Shown here: positions 44,154 to 57,472 of the stretch, piece by piece
Numbering within the stretch: the stretch's first letter is position 1
Layout: each line of letters opens with the position of its first letter
Assembly (NCBI RefSeq): GCF_026213295.1
Contig: NC_079422.1
Span: forward strand, 2,566,573-2,630,572
DNA length: 64,000 bases
Direction of reading: 5' to 3'
DNA from: Gadus chalcogrammus
Taxonomy: Eukaryota; Chordata; Actinopteri; Gadiformes; Gadidae
The notes under the pieces: model-generated
What the model saw: only the letters and a program-made list of their open reading frames with translations
The model's database searches: none
What the model was told of the DNA's origin: nothing
Made by a program: the position numbers and the translations under genes

Positions 44154-45827
44154 TCACTCTCCAAACAAATACCCCTTGAACTTCTCAAGCTTAGCCTTCA
44201 CCACTGGTTTGGTAAGGACATCAGCTACCATGTCTGCAGTAGGGCAATATTATATAGCTATTTTCCCTTCTGTGTGTGCAGACCTTATAAAGTGATACTT
44301 TATATCTACATGTTTGCTTCTCTGTCGACATACTGGGTTCTTTGATAAAGCTATCGCCCCCTGGTTGTCCTCGTATACCTTCACTGGTACATGCTGGTTG
44401 CTGCTGTCTATTCCTGCTAGTAGTTGTACAAGGTACATACTCTCCTGAGTAGTGGCTGCTAGTGCCATATACTCAGCTTCGCAAGTTGACAGTGCCACTG
44501 TAGGCTGTTTCCTACTTTTCCAAGATATAGCTGGACCATTTTCAGTTGAGCTGAAGCAGTATCCAGTTGTGCTTCTCCTGTCATTTTGATCGGCTGCCCA
44601 ATCAGCATCACTATATCCCTCAAGTTGTAGGTTTTCATCACTTTTCTTGAAGTGTAGTTCTTGGTCTATAGTACCTTTTAAATACCTGAGTAGGTGTTTT
44701 GAAGTAGCCCAATGTTGTTGTTTTGGTTCCGCTAGGTATTGTGATAATTTACTCACAACCCAGCTCAGGTCAGGTCTAGTACATGTCATAATGTATATTA
44801 GGCTACCTACTATCTCTCTATAGCCTGTTGAGTCTATAACTTCACCCTCAGTGTCAAAATGCAGCTTCTGCTCACATGGGGTTGATCTTGGTTTGCATTC
44901 AGACATTCCAAACCTTATCAACATCCTCTCTATGTGTCTCTTTTGAGTCATTTTGATCTCTCCTTCACTCTGTTTAAAATCGATACCCAGGAAGTGTTTA
45001 AGTGGACCCATATCCTTCATCTTAAACCTTCTCTTCAACATCTCTTTTACATCATTGAGTGAGGTGTTGTTACTTGCCGCTATGAGTAAATCATCTACCC
45101 ATACTAGCAGAATCACTTTCTCTTTCTCAGATTCTCTGCTGTAAACACAATGATCAGCCCCATTTTGCACAAAACCATTCCCTGTAAGATGATCATGTAG
45201 TAACATGTTCCAGTTACGCCCGGACTGTTTCAACCCGTACAGTGACTTGTTGAGTTTACATACCAAGTGTTCTCCTGTTTTTGACTTGATTTCAAAACCT
45301 TCTGGTTGTTCCATGTATACCTGACAGTCCATCGGAGCATGGAGGTAAGCAGTCTTCACATCCATTTGATGTAGGATGAGATCTTCTTTTACAGCCACCT
45401 GCATCAAAGCTCGGACATAGGTCATGTTGGCTGTTGGTGAAAAAGTCTCATTATAGTCAATCCCTTCCACTTGGCCATAACCCTTTGCGACATATCGGGC
45501 TTTGCACGTTTCAGATCCATCTGAACTCTCTTTTACTGCATATACCCAGCGACCTCCCACTGCTCGCTTGCCCCGTGGCAGTGGGGTCAGAGTAAAAGTC
45601 TCATTCTCTGTTAAAGAGGTCATCTCCTCTTCCATTGCGTCAGCCCACATTTTTGACTTCTTAGAGTCCATAGCCTCTCTAAGTGTTTTAGGTACACCAT
45701 AAGTCACTCTGTAGAAATAATCAACATTTTCATCATCATCATTGTTACACTCAGCTTTACACTGGTACTCCTTTAAGTGGTCTGGAGCCTTCCTTTGCCT
45801 GGTAGGATACCTGCTTTCTTCCTGTTC
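44154..45827 (-). pseudogene. Copia RT and RNase H
   Basis: Copia RT (VGGRWVYAVKESSDG, LHQMDVKTAYLHAPMDCQVY, catalytic LLVWVDDLLIAA) and RNase H (EGYSDADWAADQNDRRSTTG, ALSTCEAEYMALA, EDNQGAIALS, RSKHVDIKYHFIR). A TAA at 44250-44252 interrupts the end; reading on gives ADMVADVLTKPVVKAKLEKF to a TGA at 44154-44156. It is joined to the integrase frame by a shift near 45840. Confidence 0.9.
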
Positions 45828-46672
45828 TATGTCCGAGTGGGACTTGTCTCAGCAGTCTCAACACTGGGTTCTTTACACCCCTTAGGTTGTTCCTGACCCT
45901 GGTTGGCTATCTTTGGTGGTGTATCTCCATAACACTCAATGTTGTCCCCCATGTCATGATCTGTCTGAGTCTGGCTATCTGCGTTACCTTTGTTGATGAA
46001 TTTTACCAGCCTATGTTTAAGGACTTTTCCTGTCTCAGGATAGTAGATATTATATGATGGGCTATATTTATCATAGCCTACAAAGATTCCCTTTGCACAC
46101 CTAGAATCCAGTTTCTTCTTATCCTGCTTGTATGTGTAGCATTCAGAGCCAAATATTTTCATGTTAGAAAGGTTAGGGGTTTTTCCTGTGAAAACACGGT
46201 AAGGTGTCTGCTCTAGTCGGTTACTGTAACACCTGTTACGGATCTGAGCTGCTGTCTGTACAGCATATGTCCATAATTGCTTTGGGAGGTTACTCTCCAA
46301 TAGCATGCATCGTGACATCTCAAATAGGGTTCTCCAACCCCTCTCTGCAGTTCCGTTCTGATGAGGTGAGTAGGGTGCACTAGTCTCGTGCCTTATCCCT
46401 TTACTCCTAAGTAAAGATTGGAACTCCTGCCCGGTAAACTCTGTACCGTTATCAGATCTTATGCACTTTACCTTTCCATATGGAGCTACATCTGCTATGA
46501 ATTTTTCAGTAGCTTTTGTCGTGTCACTCTTTACTTTGATAAAGTATGGAAAAATCATCCCACTGTGATCATCAGTAAATGCTATAGCATATCTGTACCC
46601 ATATCTGTACCCTTCTGTTTTGTGTAAATTTGCCCTGTGTGCATATTTCACAATTTGTATTGGACTTGTCAT
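45827..46672 (-). pseudogene. Copia integrase core
   Basis: D in AIAFTDDHSGMIFPYF, D in CIRSDNGTEF, E in HQNGTAERGWRTLFEMSRCM, then QTPYRVFTGKTPNLSNMKIF and GYDKYSPSYNIYYPETGKVL. It overlaps the preceding frame near 46572-46672, where a tandem slip of a GGGTACAGATAT-type unit shifts the frame. Confidence 0.88.
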
Positions 46673-48119
46673 GTTTCCCTTTTATCACCATCCCTTCTAC
46701 CACCTTTTCTAATTTTGAAACATCATCAAAATTACAATGACCAAGTATCTTATGCCACGTTTGAATGTCATAACACCCCTTCACTTCATCACTGTTTTCA
46801 TCTTCTACTGTGCTAAGGTAATACAGCCTACCACACCCATCCATTTTGAACTTGGTACCGTCTTTGTGGATCAGCCAGTCATCATTGTTCTTGAAACGAA
46901 ACTCGGCTCCGTTGGCTGTCGCCGCTTTGACTGAAAAGATGTTCTGAGGAAAAGATGGGATGTAGAGTGCTTGCTTGAGCCTCGTCTTCACCCGTCGTCC
47001 CTCGCTGTCCAGTAGGTAGACTTCAGCGTCTCCCCTCATCTTCGCCATCCCGCTCATCTTGGTTCCATCGGCAAGCTCGATCGTGTGGCCTTCGGGTCGG
47101 AAGCTCTCATCAACTGTCATGAACTTGTTGGGGTCGTTGATCATGTGTGTTGTGGCGCCACAGTCGACCATGAGGCCCTTCTTGTTTCCTCGTTGTGTCG
47201 GACAGTCAGTTATTTTAAAGAAACAGAACGATGTCGGCTCTGCCTCCGTTTCTCCATCAGCTTTCTTTACATACTCATGGTCTCGTCCACGGCCGCGCCC
47301 TCTGCCTCGCTGTGGTGTGTCCCATTTTCGTTCTTCCCTTCTTGCTTGGAATCCGTCATGACATGTCCTTGCCATGTGTCCCTTTTTACCACATGTGTAA
47401 CACTCGACATCAGCCAGGTTCATTTTCTTTCCTCTTCCTCTTCCACGTGGCCATGTTGCGCCGCTAGTCTTCATCACGTTGTCTTCTTCTACATTTCCGT
47501 CACTCTGCCCATATTTTTCAGTGCTCTCATAACTTCTGAGTTTTGTTTTAAACTCGCTGAACGTTACAATGTCATTTGTCTGGGTGATGTGCACGACGAA
47601 TGGCTTGTATGTATCAGGTAGGCCCTTTACTACCATTGCTATCTGAAGCCCATCACTAATATTCTCGTCTGCTCTTCTTAATGACGTGAATATAGTTTCT
47701 GCTCGAATTATGTAATCAGTTACCGTTTCATTGCTAGCCTTATGGAGCGAGGAAAGTTCACAGTACAAACTCACAACGCGCGGTTTGTCCTTTCCCGCGT
47801 AGTGCTCGCGGAGAATCTCCAGTGCTCTCCTTCCATCACGTTTTGCGTCCCTCATTACCAAGGATAAACTCTTGTCGTCTAGGCAATGCACCAGCTCTGC
47901 ATATGCCTGTCCGTTCTTTGTCTCGTCTTCTTCGAGGGCTTCTTCGTCTTCCCTGTCTATCCTCGGGTCCTCCGTGATGACTTCTCCGAGGCCGCGTAAC
48001 TCCATGTGCGCGAGGAACCTCGTTTCCCATAGCTCATAGTTTTTCTCATCGCCGTCGAATAAAAGTCTAAACCATCTTTGGCCTGCATGACTGGGCCCAT
48101 AACCTGTTGCGTTAGACAT
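46572..48119 (-). CDS. Copia gag, protease and integrase zinc finger
   Basis: 515 codons. Gag core (ELWETRFLAHMELRGLGEVI, VSLYCELSSLHKASNETVTD), a CCHC knuckle (CYTCGKKGHMARTC), protease with DCG active site (GLMVDCGATTHMIN), then the integrase HHCC finger (WHKILGHCNFDD ... NCEICTQGK). Gag, protease and integrase are fused, as in copia. The ATG (48117-48119) lies inside the 5' LTR, 15 bp from its inner edge, so translation begins in the repeat. Confidence 0.9.
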   Translation of the reverse strand: MSNATGYGPSHAGQRWFRLLFDGDEKNYELWETRFLAHMELRGLGEVITEDPRIDREDEEALEEDETKNGQAYAELVHCLDDKSLSLVMRDAKRDGRRALEILREHYAGKDKPRVVSLYCELSSLHKASNETVTDYIIRAETIFTSLRRADENISDGLQIAMVVKGLPDTYKPFVVHITQTNDIVTFSEFKTKLRSYESTEKYGQSDGNVEEDNVMKTSGATWPRGRGRGKKMNLADVECYTCGKKGHMARTCHDGFQARREERKWDTPQRGRGRGRGRDHEYVKKADGETEAEPTSFCFFKITDCPTQRGNKKGLMVDCGATTHMINDPNKFMTVDESFRPEGHTIELADGTKMSGMAKMRGDAEVYLLDSEGRRVKTRLKQALYIPSFPQNIFSVKAATANGAEFRFKNNDDWLIHKDGTKFKMDGCGRLYYLSTVEDENSDEVKGCYDIQTWHKILGHCNFDDVSKLEKVVEGMVIKGKHDKSNTNCEICTQGKFTQNRRVQIWVQICYSIY

Positions 48120-48314
48120 TATTCACAGGAGAAAAACACACACGACCGCCATCGTCTCTTTGGTCGGGGAACTAACACGGACCGTTTATTCTGCGCATGA
48201 TCACATGAAATTAAACAGTGCACGCAGGCACGCATGCTCATATAATGAAGTCTCTTTGTAGGCTACTTAAACATGGCTTTGCACCTGCATTTATATTCAC
48301 TAATATACTTAACA
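48105..48314 (-). repeat. Copia 5' LTR
   Basis: Differs from the other LTR at about three positions (ACACACG/ACACAAG, GAAATTA/GACATTA, TTTGTAGG/TTTGCAGG). The likely primer site (GGTTATGGGCCCAG on the minus strand) touches its inner edge. Confidence 0.95.
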
Positions 48315-48319
48315 CTACC

Positions 48320-48565
48320 CCTTGAACACCCTACACTTCACACTTTATTACACCTCATTACTTTATTATTATTGATGCTGCTACTTATTTATTTTTATAC
48401 TTATTTATTTTTATACTTATTTTATATTTTTTACTTGCAGCTATGCGTATGTTGAGGTACCAAGCCTAATAATTTTGCTCTTGTGTAGCCTACTGTACAA
48501 TAAGGTGTAATAAAAGTGATTCTGATTCTGACATAAACAAATTTACAATCTGGATCCTTGGTTTT
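48320..48565. other. Kolobok intergenic part with a LINE-like tail
   Basis: AT-rich with TTATTTTTATACTTATT units near 48390-48430, and AATAAAAGTGATTCTGATTC near 48510, resembling a LINE/SINE 3' tail. No ORF. The transposase stop codon follows at 48566. Confidence 0.5.
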
Positions 48566-50936
48566 TCAAGCATCAGTGTGGCAAGGGAATCTGGATTGAT
48601 GTTTCCAGATTACATCTTCCTTGGGGGGTCTCTCCTTAGTGGCAATGTTTGCAGGCCGCTGGACATGTGGTATGTCTTCCGGTGTTCTTTCCTCCCTTCT
48701 CTCCAACACGAGTTTCACAAGGTGTTGCGTGAAGTACTGACTTGTAGGCTCATAGATCTTCTTGGCTACCCATTCCTTGCTCTGTTTTGGGAACACCATA
48801 CTGTATCTTGGAAGTCCTACACGGAGAACATTATTTCTTAGCCAAGTTGTTACAAACACATTTAGGGGCTTACTTATGAAATCTCAATACCTTCAGAAGT
48901 CTCTGTCTGCTGTCGGCCGACATTGTAATTGTTGTCCAGGATGGCTAGTTGTGTTCGGGCTACCATGGTGTCGTACCGAAAATGCAGTCGTTTAGGCAGA
49001 TATTTTAGCATAACGTTGTGGTACACCTCCAAAGATCCTGTAAATTAAAGTGTTTCATTAGACATTGAGAGAGTGACTACATAGGTTTTAAAGTTGCATA
49101 GATCTGTTTCATAATGCTATATACCTGTATGTTTGAAGCGAGTCATCTGTTCAAGGTCTTTCAGAAGTCTTTTATCTTCAACAATATTCCGTAAAGACTT
49201 GAACACTTGAGACTCTGGCTGGAGCCATCGCTTTGTCCTTTGCTGATCTGGGTTTAGAGCAGGGTGAGGGCATGCCCACTTTCTTCCATCTTGCTCCCAT
49301 GTGTGCTCCCCACAGATGTGGTGGAGGACTGAGGTCCACCGTCGCTTCAGTTCCTACAGAATATATTACATTTCAAGACTATTTGATAATCTTCTGACTG
49401 GATTTCAGTGCAATCTTTATACATTCTTTATACATTGGGGTTATTACCTCAGCACTCTCACCACAAGATGAGCATGAGAACCAAAAGTGATTGAGGATCG
49501 CCCGAATCCAGCCCTGCAGGACCCGATTTTCCTTTTTGTTGGCGAGTGCTACCAGTTTTTTCTTTATGCCTGTGTAATAGTAATGAAACACATTACCACA
49601 AATGTGGGTGAGCCAAATGTGAAGGTTCTCCTTCACAGTACAAGATATGTGGTCTTGATACATGGAAGGTCTATCAGGTTATGATTTGATGAGTCATTGA
49701 GTCACTCACAATTTACATTGTTTTGATACAACTATTTACCTTTTGATACATGCCAAAGATCAAATTCATGGTGAACATTCTGGAATTCCTCCCTCATTAT
49801 TTTCCGAACTGATGTGGCCCGGTCTGTAGTGAAGAGGTCTATATCTACTCCTTCATTGAAAATTAGATGGTTGAGGCCCCTCCTACAGCCTTGGGACTCC
49901 ATGGCAACTGAACTGCTAGCTTCCGTTACCTATTGACGAAAGAGAATAGAAATGAATGAATGAGCAATAGCAAAAAAACAAATACAATACACCTACTGAA
50001 TAATGCTTTATCTATACTCTGTCACCCAGAGTATAGTTTCACAAATCGGACAAGCAGCATTTTAGTTTTACCTGTAGTAGTTCAAAGTGAATGATCTCAT
50101 TACTGGATAGAAGCTGAAACGAATAGGTGTAATACTTGCAGCTGTAGCCTGTAGAATGTAATAGTGTGACAACATGTGAGTCCTCCTTACTATCCAGAAG
50201 AAAACATTTCCAACAGTCTTACAATCCATACCTCCATGTTATTGTATTAAAGAAAAAAAACACACCCACCTGGTGAGTCAGACCTGGCATCTCCACACAG
50301 CTCTATGGACTCGCCTTCAGCCTTTTGTCTAATAAGTCGCCTGATGAGATTCTCATGATGATCTTTGTATGCAAAGTGTACTACTGGAATAAGGTAGTCG
50401 GATTGGATGGAGTAGTACTGCGATTTCTTCAAGAGTTGCAAGTTTAGGATGCTGGCCCACTCGTGTACTTCAGTGAAAGTTGTTCCAGAGAAAAGCGTAG
50501 CAGCAGAAACAAGCAGGTTATTCTGTGCCATTCCTCTTGCATCAGGACATGATGCCCACTTGCCATGATGATTATTCAAACATGTCCATTCAATCTTTAG
50601 TTGGCTGCCTGTAGTTGTCACTTTTTTATCCGTGATTTGTGCGGCACATATATGACATGTTCTAAACAGTTGCATGATGCTAGACTCGTTCACAATCCAT
50701 TTTCTTTCATCCCACACCCCTTGCTCTTCTGTGTCCATTTGAAGCATCTCAGTTTCCAACCCAGTCGCCAAGAAAATACGTTGACGGTGTACGTTTCCAT
50801 GAACACTGGATACGTAGCATTTCAACGTAAAAAATAGCGTGTTATACCTACAGTATCCACGCGTGCCGCTGTGGAGGCGGGTTTCGGGGTTTGGGTTTCA
50901 CGGCTTTCGCGGCAAATTGTGGACACGATTGTTTAG

Positions 50937-51062
50937 GGGGGGGGGGGGGGGGAGGTAGACTGTTGTTGACCGGGGAGGGGGGGGGGGGGAGACACGTTAG
51001 TTGAGGGGGGGGGGGGACGACACGTTTGTTGAGGGGGGGGAGACACGTTTGTAGGGGGGGGC
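50937..51062. repeat. G-run cluster in the FB2 left arm
   Basis: Runs of 8-17 G separated by GAGACACGTT-like words. The mirrored C runs are at 55622-55710. It belongs to the arm. Confidence 0.95.
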
Positions 51063-51904
51063 ACGCTCGACAACGAGAGTTGGTTTTTATTGAACGCTCG
51101 ACAACGAGAGTTGGTTTTTATTGAACGAGACTTCAACACGGAACAGCTGCACGAAACGATGGTCACGTCACTCTCGGTGACGGTGTCGACAACAATGAAC
51201 ACACGAACAATGTTAATAGAACAACACACAACCACATAACATCCCGAACCCATTAACCCCACTTAATCCTAACAACAAAACAAGTTAACAAAAGCCCCAT
51301 TTGTCAACTGACAACCCCAATTCCCAGAATCCCCCGCGGCTCCGGAACACGGCGTAGCTTATATTAATCTTTATTATCTGAATGGGAAATGCAATATTTT
51401 AGGAGAGATACACCATTAAACGCGTTTCTAATGTCATTTCTAACGAGAAATGTACATTTTCCTTACATAATCTTCAGTCAGTGAATGTGTATGATCTTTA
51501 TTAATCTTTATTATCTGAATGGGAAATGCAATATTTTAGGACCGATTCACCGTTAAACGTGTTTCTAATAACATTTCTAGCGAGAAATATACTTTTTACT
51601 TCCATAATCTTCAGTCAGTGATTGTGTCTGATCTTTAGTTTTATAGTTATTAGGATTTGATCGGCTCGCTCGCATGTTTCAACGACGTCAGGTTGTTAGG
51701 AATAGGGACGCTGCTTTCGCCAAACTAGCAGCTCACGTGCTTCCTGCGTTTGTGTTATTAAACTGTTACTTTATGTAACTTTTAATGGTATCATCTTGTT
51801 AGAAACACGTATATCTGAGAGCCAACCCAGTCGCCAAAAGCATACGTTGACAGTGTACGTTTCGTGAACACTGGATTACGTCGCATTTCAACATAAAATA
51901 GCGT

Positions 51905-51990
51905 GTTATACACACACGCACGCACACACACACACGCACACGCACGCACAGACACACACAGACACAGACACACACACACACACACACTGC
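51905..51990. repeat. (CA)n tract of the FB2 left arm
   Basis: Imperfect CA repeats with CG and GA interruptions; the partner GT tract lies at 54620-54775 in the right arm. Confidence 0.9.
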
Positions 51991-54617
51991 ACACGGTGTA
52001 TTTCGCTGCTAAAACAACAACACAATTCCCTCAAATATTATTACTAAAGAACCGTTTTCCAAAGAACGAAATGTAAACCAATGCATTCTGAATGGGAGTG
52101 TTTCTCCGATTTTTCCATGCTACACAGAACGAAATGTAAACCCATGCAAATAAAGACTTCATGGTCATTATAATTTAAATATCATTTATCTCCTGAGTGT
52201 GTTGGGTGGTATTCTATTTTTTTCAATGGGGCTGCATCCAGTCACTTGACCGTCATGGTTGCTATGGTGGTTGCTATCGACCGCCCCCTCTAATCCTTAC
52301 ATGGCTCTAAAAACCACGCGGCAAAGGAGCTGCCGTAAATTGTGTTGTTTTTGTCGTAAACTGGGGTCCGACGGTTAAAAAATAGACAGATATTCCGAGG
52401 TATCCTTAAAAGGCAGCTTGGATGTTTTTATTTTCTGCAGTTTAGACTTCTTCTATAACCTATTTTTGAAAGCAAAACACCAAGTTCATTGATTTAACGA
52501 GGCAGGGTTATTTGAAACAATTTATTCAATAAATATTTGTGAGAGGTCATTCCTTCTCCTGAGTTTGCTTCTTATTTATGTCTAGTGTACACCCCTACTA
52601 TCCAAAAGCATCCCCCCCCCCCATATGGATTTGGAGAGTTGTTGCCACGTCCCAGTGGTGGAAGTATCATATAATATGAAAGAGGGCATTCAATTATACT
52701 ACAATGATCAATTAGGAGGCCGAAGCCCTAAAGGAAGTGATGCAATAGGTGACTGAGGCGAGAACATTTAAGTAAACTGTACCTTGGGGTCTCTTATATA
52801 TCAAAGGGGGTTTCAAAGGACGCATATACGCTTCAACCTGTGGCTCCAGCCCTACAGGAAATGACTCAGCAAGTGCTCCATCTCGTTGCATCTGCACCCA
52901 GCGGCTCGCTTGCAAGATTTTGGCCTGAAGTTCTTCCCAGACCTATACCCTAACAGTCCAACATGCATATCTGAGAATCAGGCCTCTCTTCAATAATGAC
53001 AAAATGTTATGAGAGAAATACAGATTCACTTTTTGTTATCTCATAAGCGGCGTGGTGCCGGCTCCTTTTGACCTTTTGACCCCAGACTTCAAAGACGTGG
53101 CCACAGGCCAGCTGTGTCTACACACGTTAAGCCACAAATGTACACCTCCATCCCACAAAAAATGGGGCCTAGAAACTAACCTCTGTCTTATGTACAGTGA
53201 CTGTACTGTTGGAGGTCACGCCCCTTTTCCGGCCTTTTCGAGATAGGATGCTAAAATGTTTACACACATTTCCTGGGGCCCCGAGAACGACATATCCAAG
53301 ATTTGTAGTTCTAGCCCATAGAGAAAAAAAGTTTTCCCAAATGGACTGTCATTTGGACAAAGCCCCTTCAGAAGTGTTGCCTGCGAGACCTAATGGTTCA
53401 GAATGTGGTGGAAAAACAGTTTTTGAGATAGGAAGGTCCTACCGCCCTGAAATTTGAATACCATATTCTAGGGCCTAACTGGGACCCCCGCACCGAAACT
53501 TGGCCCGGTCGGACCCCGAGTGCAGGAAGGGGGGGCCTGGACTTTCATAATCTTCGCTCGGTGAATGTAAAGGATGTTTGGTCGGATGTTATGACGAAGA
53601 ATCATAATGTGAATGGGAATATTCTATTAATGTCTTGATATCATCTTTCGTCTCAACACTTCTGCTGCAGCCGCTTAAAGTCTCACTCCGAGAACCTTAA
53701 AATATGAATCAATCCATTAGAAGTATGAAAATATCTTCCCGGTCGTGCAACAGGGCAAAAAAGGTGTCCTTCGACATCTACGTTTCGAGACGATTGCAAC
53801 AGTGCCACACATGATCATATTTGAATATGTTTCGGGGTAGTAATTAGCTGTCGATTTTGGAGGCCTTTATCAATAATGACCAGCTATAGATTTGCTTCCC
53901 GATGTAGATTTTTGACAAATTACATGTTAATTAGCATCTACACGTTAAGCTGAGTCCAATGAGATCAAGCTCGCCCTCTTGCTACATCGAGATCATGTCC
54001 TAGACCTAGGTGTACCATGTAAAATACATGTTACCATTAGCTAGAGTGTCATGCTTGGTGTCATTGGACTCAGCTCAACGTGTAGATGCTACATAACATG
54101 TCATTTGTCACAATTTTTTATCGGGAAGCAAATCAATAGCTGCTCATTATTGATTAAGGCCTCCAATTTCGACAGCTAATTACTACCATTAAACATGTTC
54201 TAATATGCTCATGTGTGGCACCGTTGCAATCGCCTGGAAGCGTAGATGTTGAAGGACACCTTGTTCGTCCTCCTATGCCACCGGGAAGATATTTACATGC
54301 TTCTGATTGACTAATGAATTGATTCAGCTATTCCCCCAGAAGTCTGGGGTCAAAAGGTCAAAAGGAGACGGCACCAGCCCCGTTGAAAAAAATAGAATAC
54401 CACCCAACACACTCAGGAGATTAATGATATTTAAATTATTATGACCATGAAGTCTTTATTTGCATGGGTTTACATTTCGTTCTGTGTAGCATGGAAAAAT
54501 CGAAGAAACACTCCCATTCAGAATGCATTGGTTTACATTTCGTTCTTTGGAAAACGGTTCTTTAGTAATAATATTTGAGGGAATATTTTGTTGTTGTTGT
54601 TTTAGCAGCGAAATGCA

Positions 54618-54619
<2 letters not shown>

Positions 54620-54702
<83 letters not shown>

Positions 54703-54775
54703 TGTGCGTGCGTGTGCGTGTGTGTGCTTGTGTGTGCTTGTGTGTGCTTGTGTGTGTGTGCGTGCGTGTGTGTGT
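54620..54775. repeat. (GT)n tract of the FB2 right arm
   Basis: Long GT array ending in GTGCGTGCGTGTGTGTGTAT next to AACACGCTATTTTATGTTGA, which is the same order as the single-arm copy at 9914-10060. Confidence 0.95.
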
Positions 54776-55907
54776 ATAACACGCTATTTTATGTTGAAAT
54801 GCGACGTAATCCAGTGTTCACGAAACGTACACTGTCAACGTATGCTTTTGGCGACTGGGTTGGCTCTCAGATATACGTGTTTCTAACAAGATGATATCAT
54901 TAAAAGTTACATAAAGTAACAGTTTAATAACACAAACGCAGGAAGCACGTGAGCTGCTAGTATAGCAAAAGCAGCGTCCCTATTCCTAACAACCTGACGT
55001 CGTTGAAACATGCGAGCGAGCCGATCAAATCCTAATAACTATAAAACTAAAGATCAGACACAATCACTGACTGAAGATTATGCAAGTAAAAAGTATATTT
55101 CTCGCTAGAAATTTTATTAGAAACACGTTTAACGGTGAATCGGTCCTAAAATATTGCATTTCCCATTCAGATAATAAAGATTAATAAAGATCATACACAT
55201 TCACTGACTGAAGATTATGTAAGGAAAATGTAGATTTCTCGCTAGAAATGTCATTAGAAACGCGTTTAATGGTGTATCTCTCCTAAAATATTGCATTTCC
55301 CATTCAGATAATAAAGATTAATATAGGCTACGCCGTGTTCCGGAGCCGCGGGGGATTCTGGGAATTGGGGTTGTCAGTTGACAAAAGGGGCTTTTGTTAA
55401 CTTGTTTTGTTGTTAGGATTAAGTGGGGTTAATGGGTTCGGGATGTTATGTGGTTGTGTGTTGTTCTATTAACATTGTTCATGTGTTCATTGTTGTCGAC
55501 ACCGTCACCGAGAGTGACGTGACCATCGTTTCGTGCAGCTGTTCCGTGTTGAAGTCTCGTTCAATAAAAACCAACTCTCGTTGTCGAGCGTTCAATAAAA
55601 ACCAACTCTCGTTGTCGAGCGTCCCCCCCCTCAACTAACGTGTCTCCCCCCCCCCCCCCCCCCCCCCCCCCTCCCCGGTCAACAACAGTCTACCTCCCCC
55701 CCCCCCCCCCTAAACAATCTTGTCCACAATTTGCCGCGAAAGCCGTGAAACGCAAACCCCGAAACCCGCCTCCACAGCGGCACGCGTGGATACTGTAGGT
55801 ATAACACTCTATTTTTTACGTTGAAATGCTACGTATCCAGTGTTCATGGAAACGTACACCGTCACGTATTTTCTTGGCGACTGGGTTGCAGTTTCACAAT
55901 CATCTGG

Positions 55908-56562
<655 letters not shown>

Positions 56563-57449
56563 AGATAGTGAGAGCCTCTCCCTGATCACAGGGAAAGCAA
56601 GGTAACTCCCAGATAAGGACTTCCTTGGGGATTTATTGGATTGGATTGGTGAGGCCGTGGCTGTGGACTGGTGAGGACCAAGGATATGCTGGAGGTAGAA
56701 GGCTGGTCCACCACACCGCCAACAGCCTGTAACAAGTTGCAAAACACAACATCTCATCAACATTACTGACACAAATATTGTTGTTATGATGGCTCAGACT
56801 GCCATTTCAACGGTGGTTCAAGCGATTATGTTATGCCTGGTCGCCTGAGTATATAATAATCTAAGATATATAATATAGGCTATAGATATCTATATCTTAT
56901 ATATCACGGCCAAAATCACGGCCGTATGATGCCCATGTCTGATCAAACCTCTGTGGATACCCCATCAGCGCTCTTTAGGAGACGTTACGATCAAAAAAAC
57001 ATTTTAAAAACGCTATTCTAGGTCAAAATACTAGTAGGCCTATAGACTAACTTCAGAATCATCGTCAAAAACATCAAGCAGCAACAACGAACTCGCTGTT
57101 TTGGTCCGTGTAACCTTCAGTTCGAGTCAGATGTTCAACCTAAACTAATCATAAACATAACGTTGTACATGATGTCTAGCTTACCCCGAGATATTCTTCG
57201 TCTAGCGTTGGTCCATAAAGCGTCGGTACAGCTGCCCTTTTCAGATGCAGTCTCTTCTGACACTTCTTTCGATGACTTGTTGATTGAGGGTAGTCCTCAG
57301 GCCGAAAGTGAAAGGCGCAAACGCGATGGTCAGCTTCCCGAAGTACATTTACAGGGGTGTTTATGTCGAACCCGAGGAATGAAAGCCACAACTTTCTGAC
57401 TCTATGACTGTTAGGGGTGTTGAGAGGAAGCCGATGACAACTCCTTTCA

Positions 57450-57472
57450 GTGCGGTCAGTTTCTGACCGCAC
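57450..57472. repeat. 10-bp perfect hairpin in the THAP exon
   Basis: GTGCGGTCAG, loop TTT, CTGACCGCAC. It covers the point where the THAP frame is broken (CAVRN then stop). Confidence 0.95.

Larger units (their letters stand above)
43797..48314 (-). mobile_element. Ty1/copia retrotransposon
   Basis: LTRs of 210 bp (43797-44006 and 48105-48314, TGTTGCGTTAGACATT ... CTTAACA) with about three differences. Exact 5-bp duplication CTACC (43792-43796, 48315-48319). Order on the minus strand: gag, protease, integrase, RT, RNase H (copia order). Inserted between the two Kolobok genes. Confidence 0.95.
50757..55888. mobile_element. Giant foldback element FB2 (5.1 kb)
   Basis: Begins CAACCCAGTCGCCAAG and ends CTTGGCGACTGGGTTG, flanked by the exact 7-bp duplication CAGTTTC (50750-50756, 55889-55895). 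Arms: 50757-52232 and about 54376-55888, inverted and nearly colinear. The inner part is also palindromic around 54005 (53700-54000 against 54010-54320), and 53048-53085 pairs with 54338-54375. Unpaired: 52233-53047 and 53086-53700. Each arm holds the end module twice (near 50757 and 51820; 54870 and 55888), a tandem ~140-bp unit, a (GT)n tract and long G or C runs. No protein of known type. Confidence 0.93.

Noticed and set aside
50757..50825. Start codon at 50825 giving a 192-residue protein on the minus strand
   Set aside because: The first ~23 residues come from the FB2 arm; the true exon enters from beyond FB2 at 55907.
50937..51062. G-rich runs as a regulatory G-quadruplex
   Set aside because: They could fold so, but the mirrored C-runs at 55622-55710 show they are part of the FB2 arms; no gene context supports regulation.
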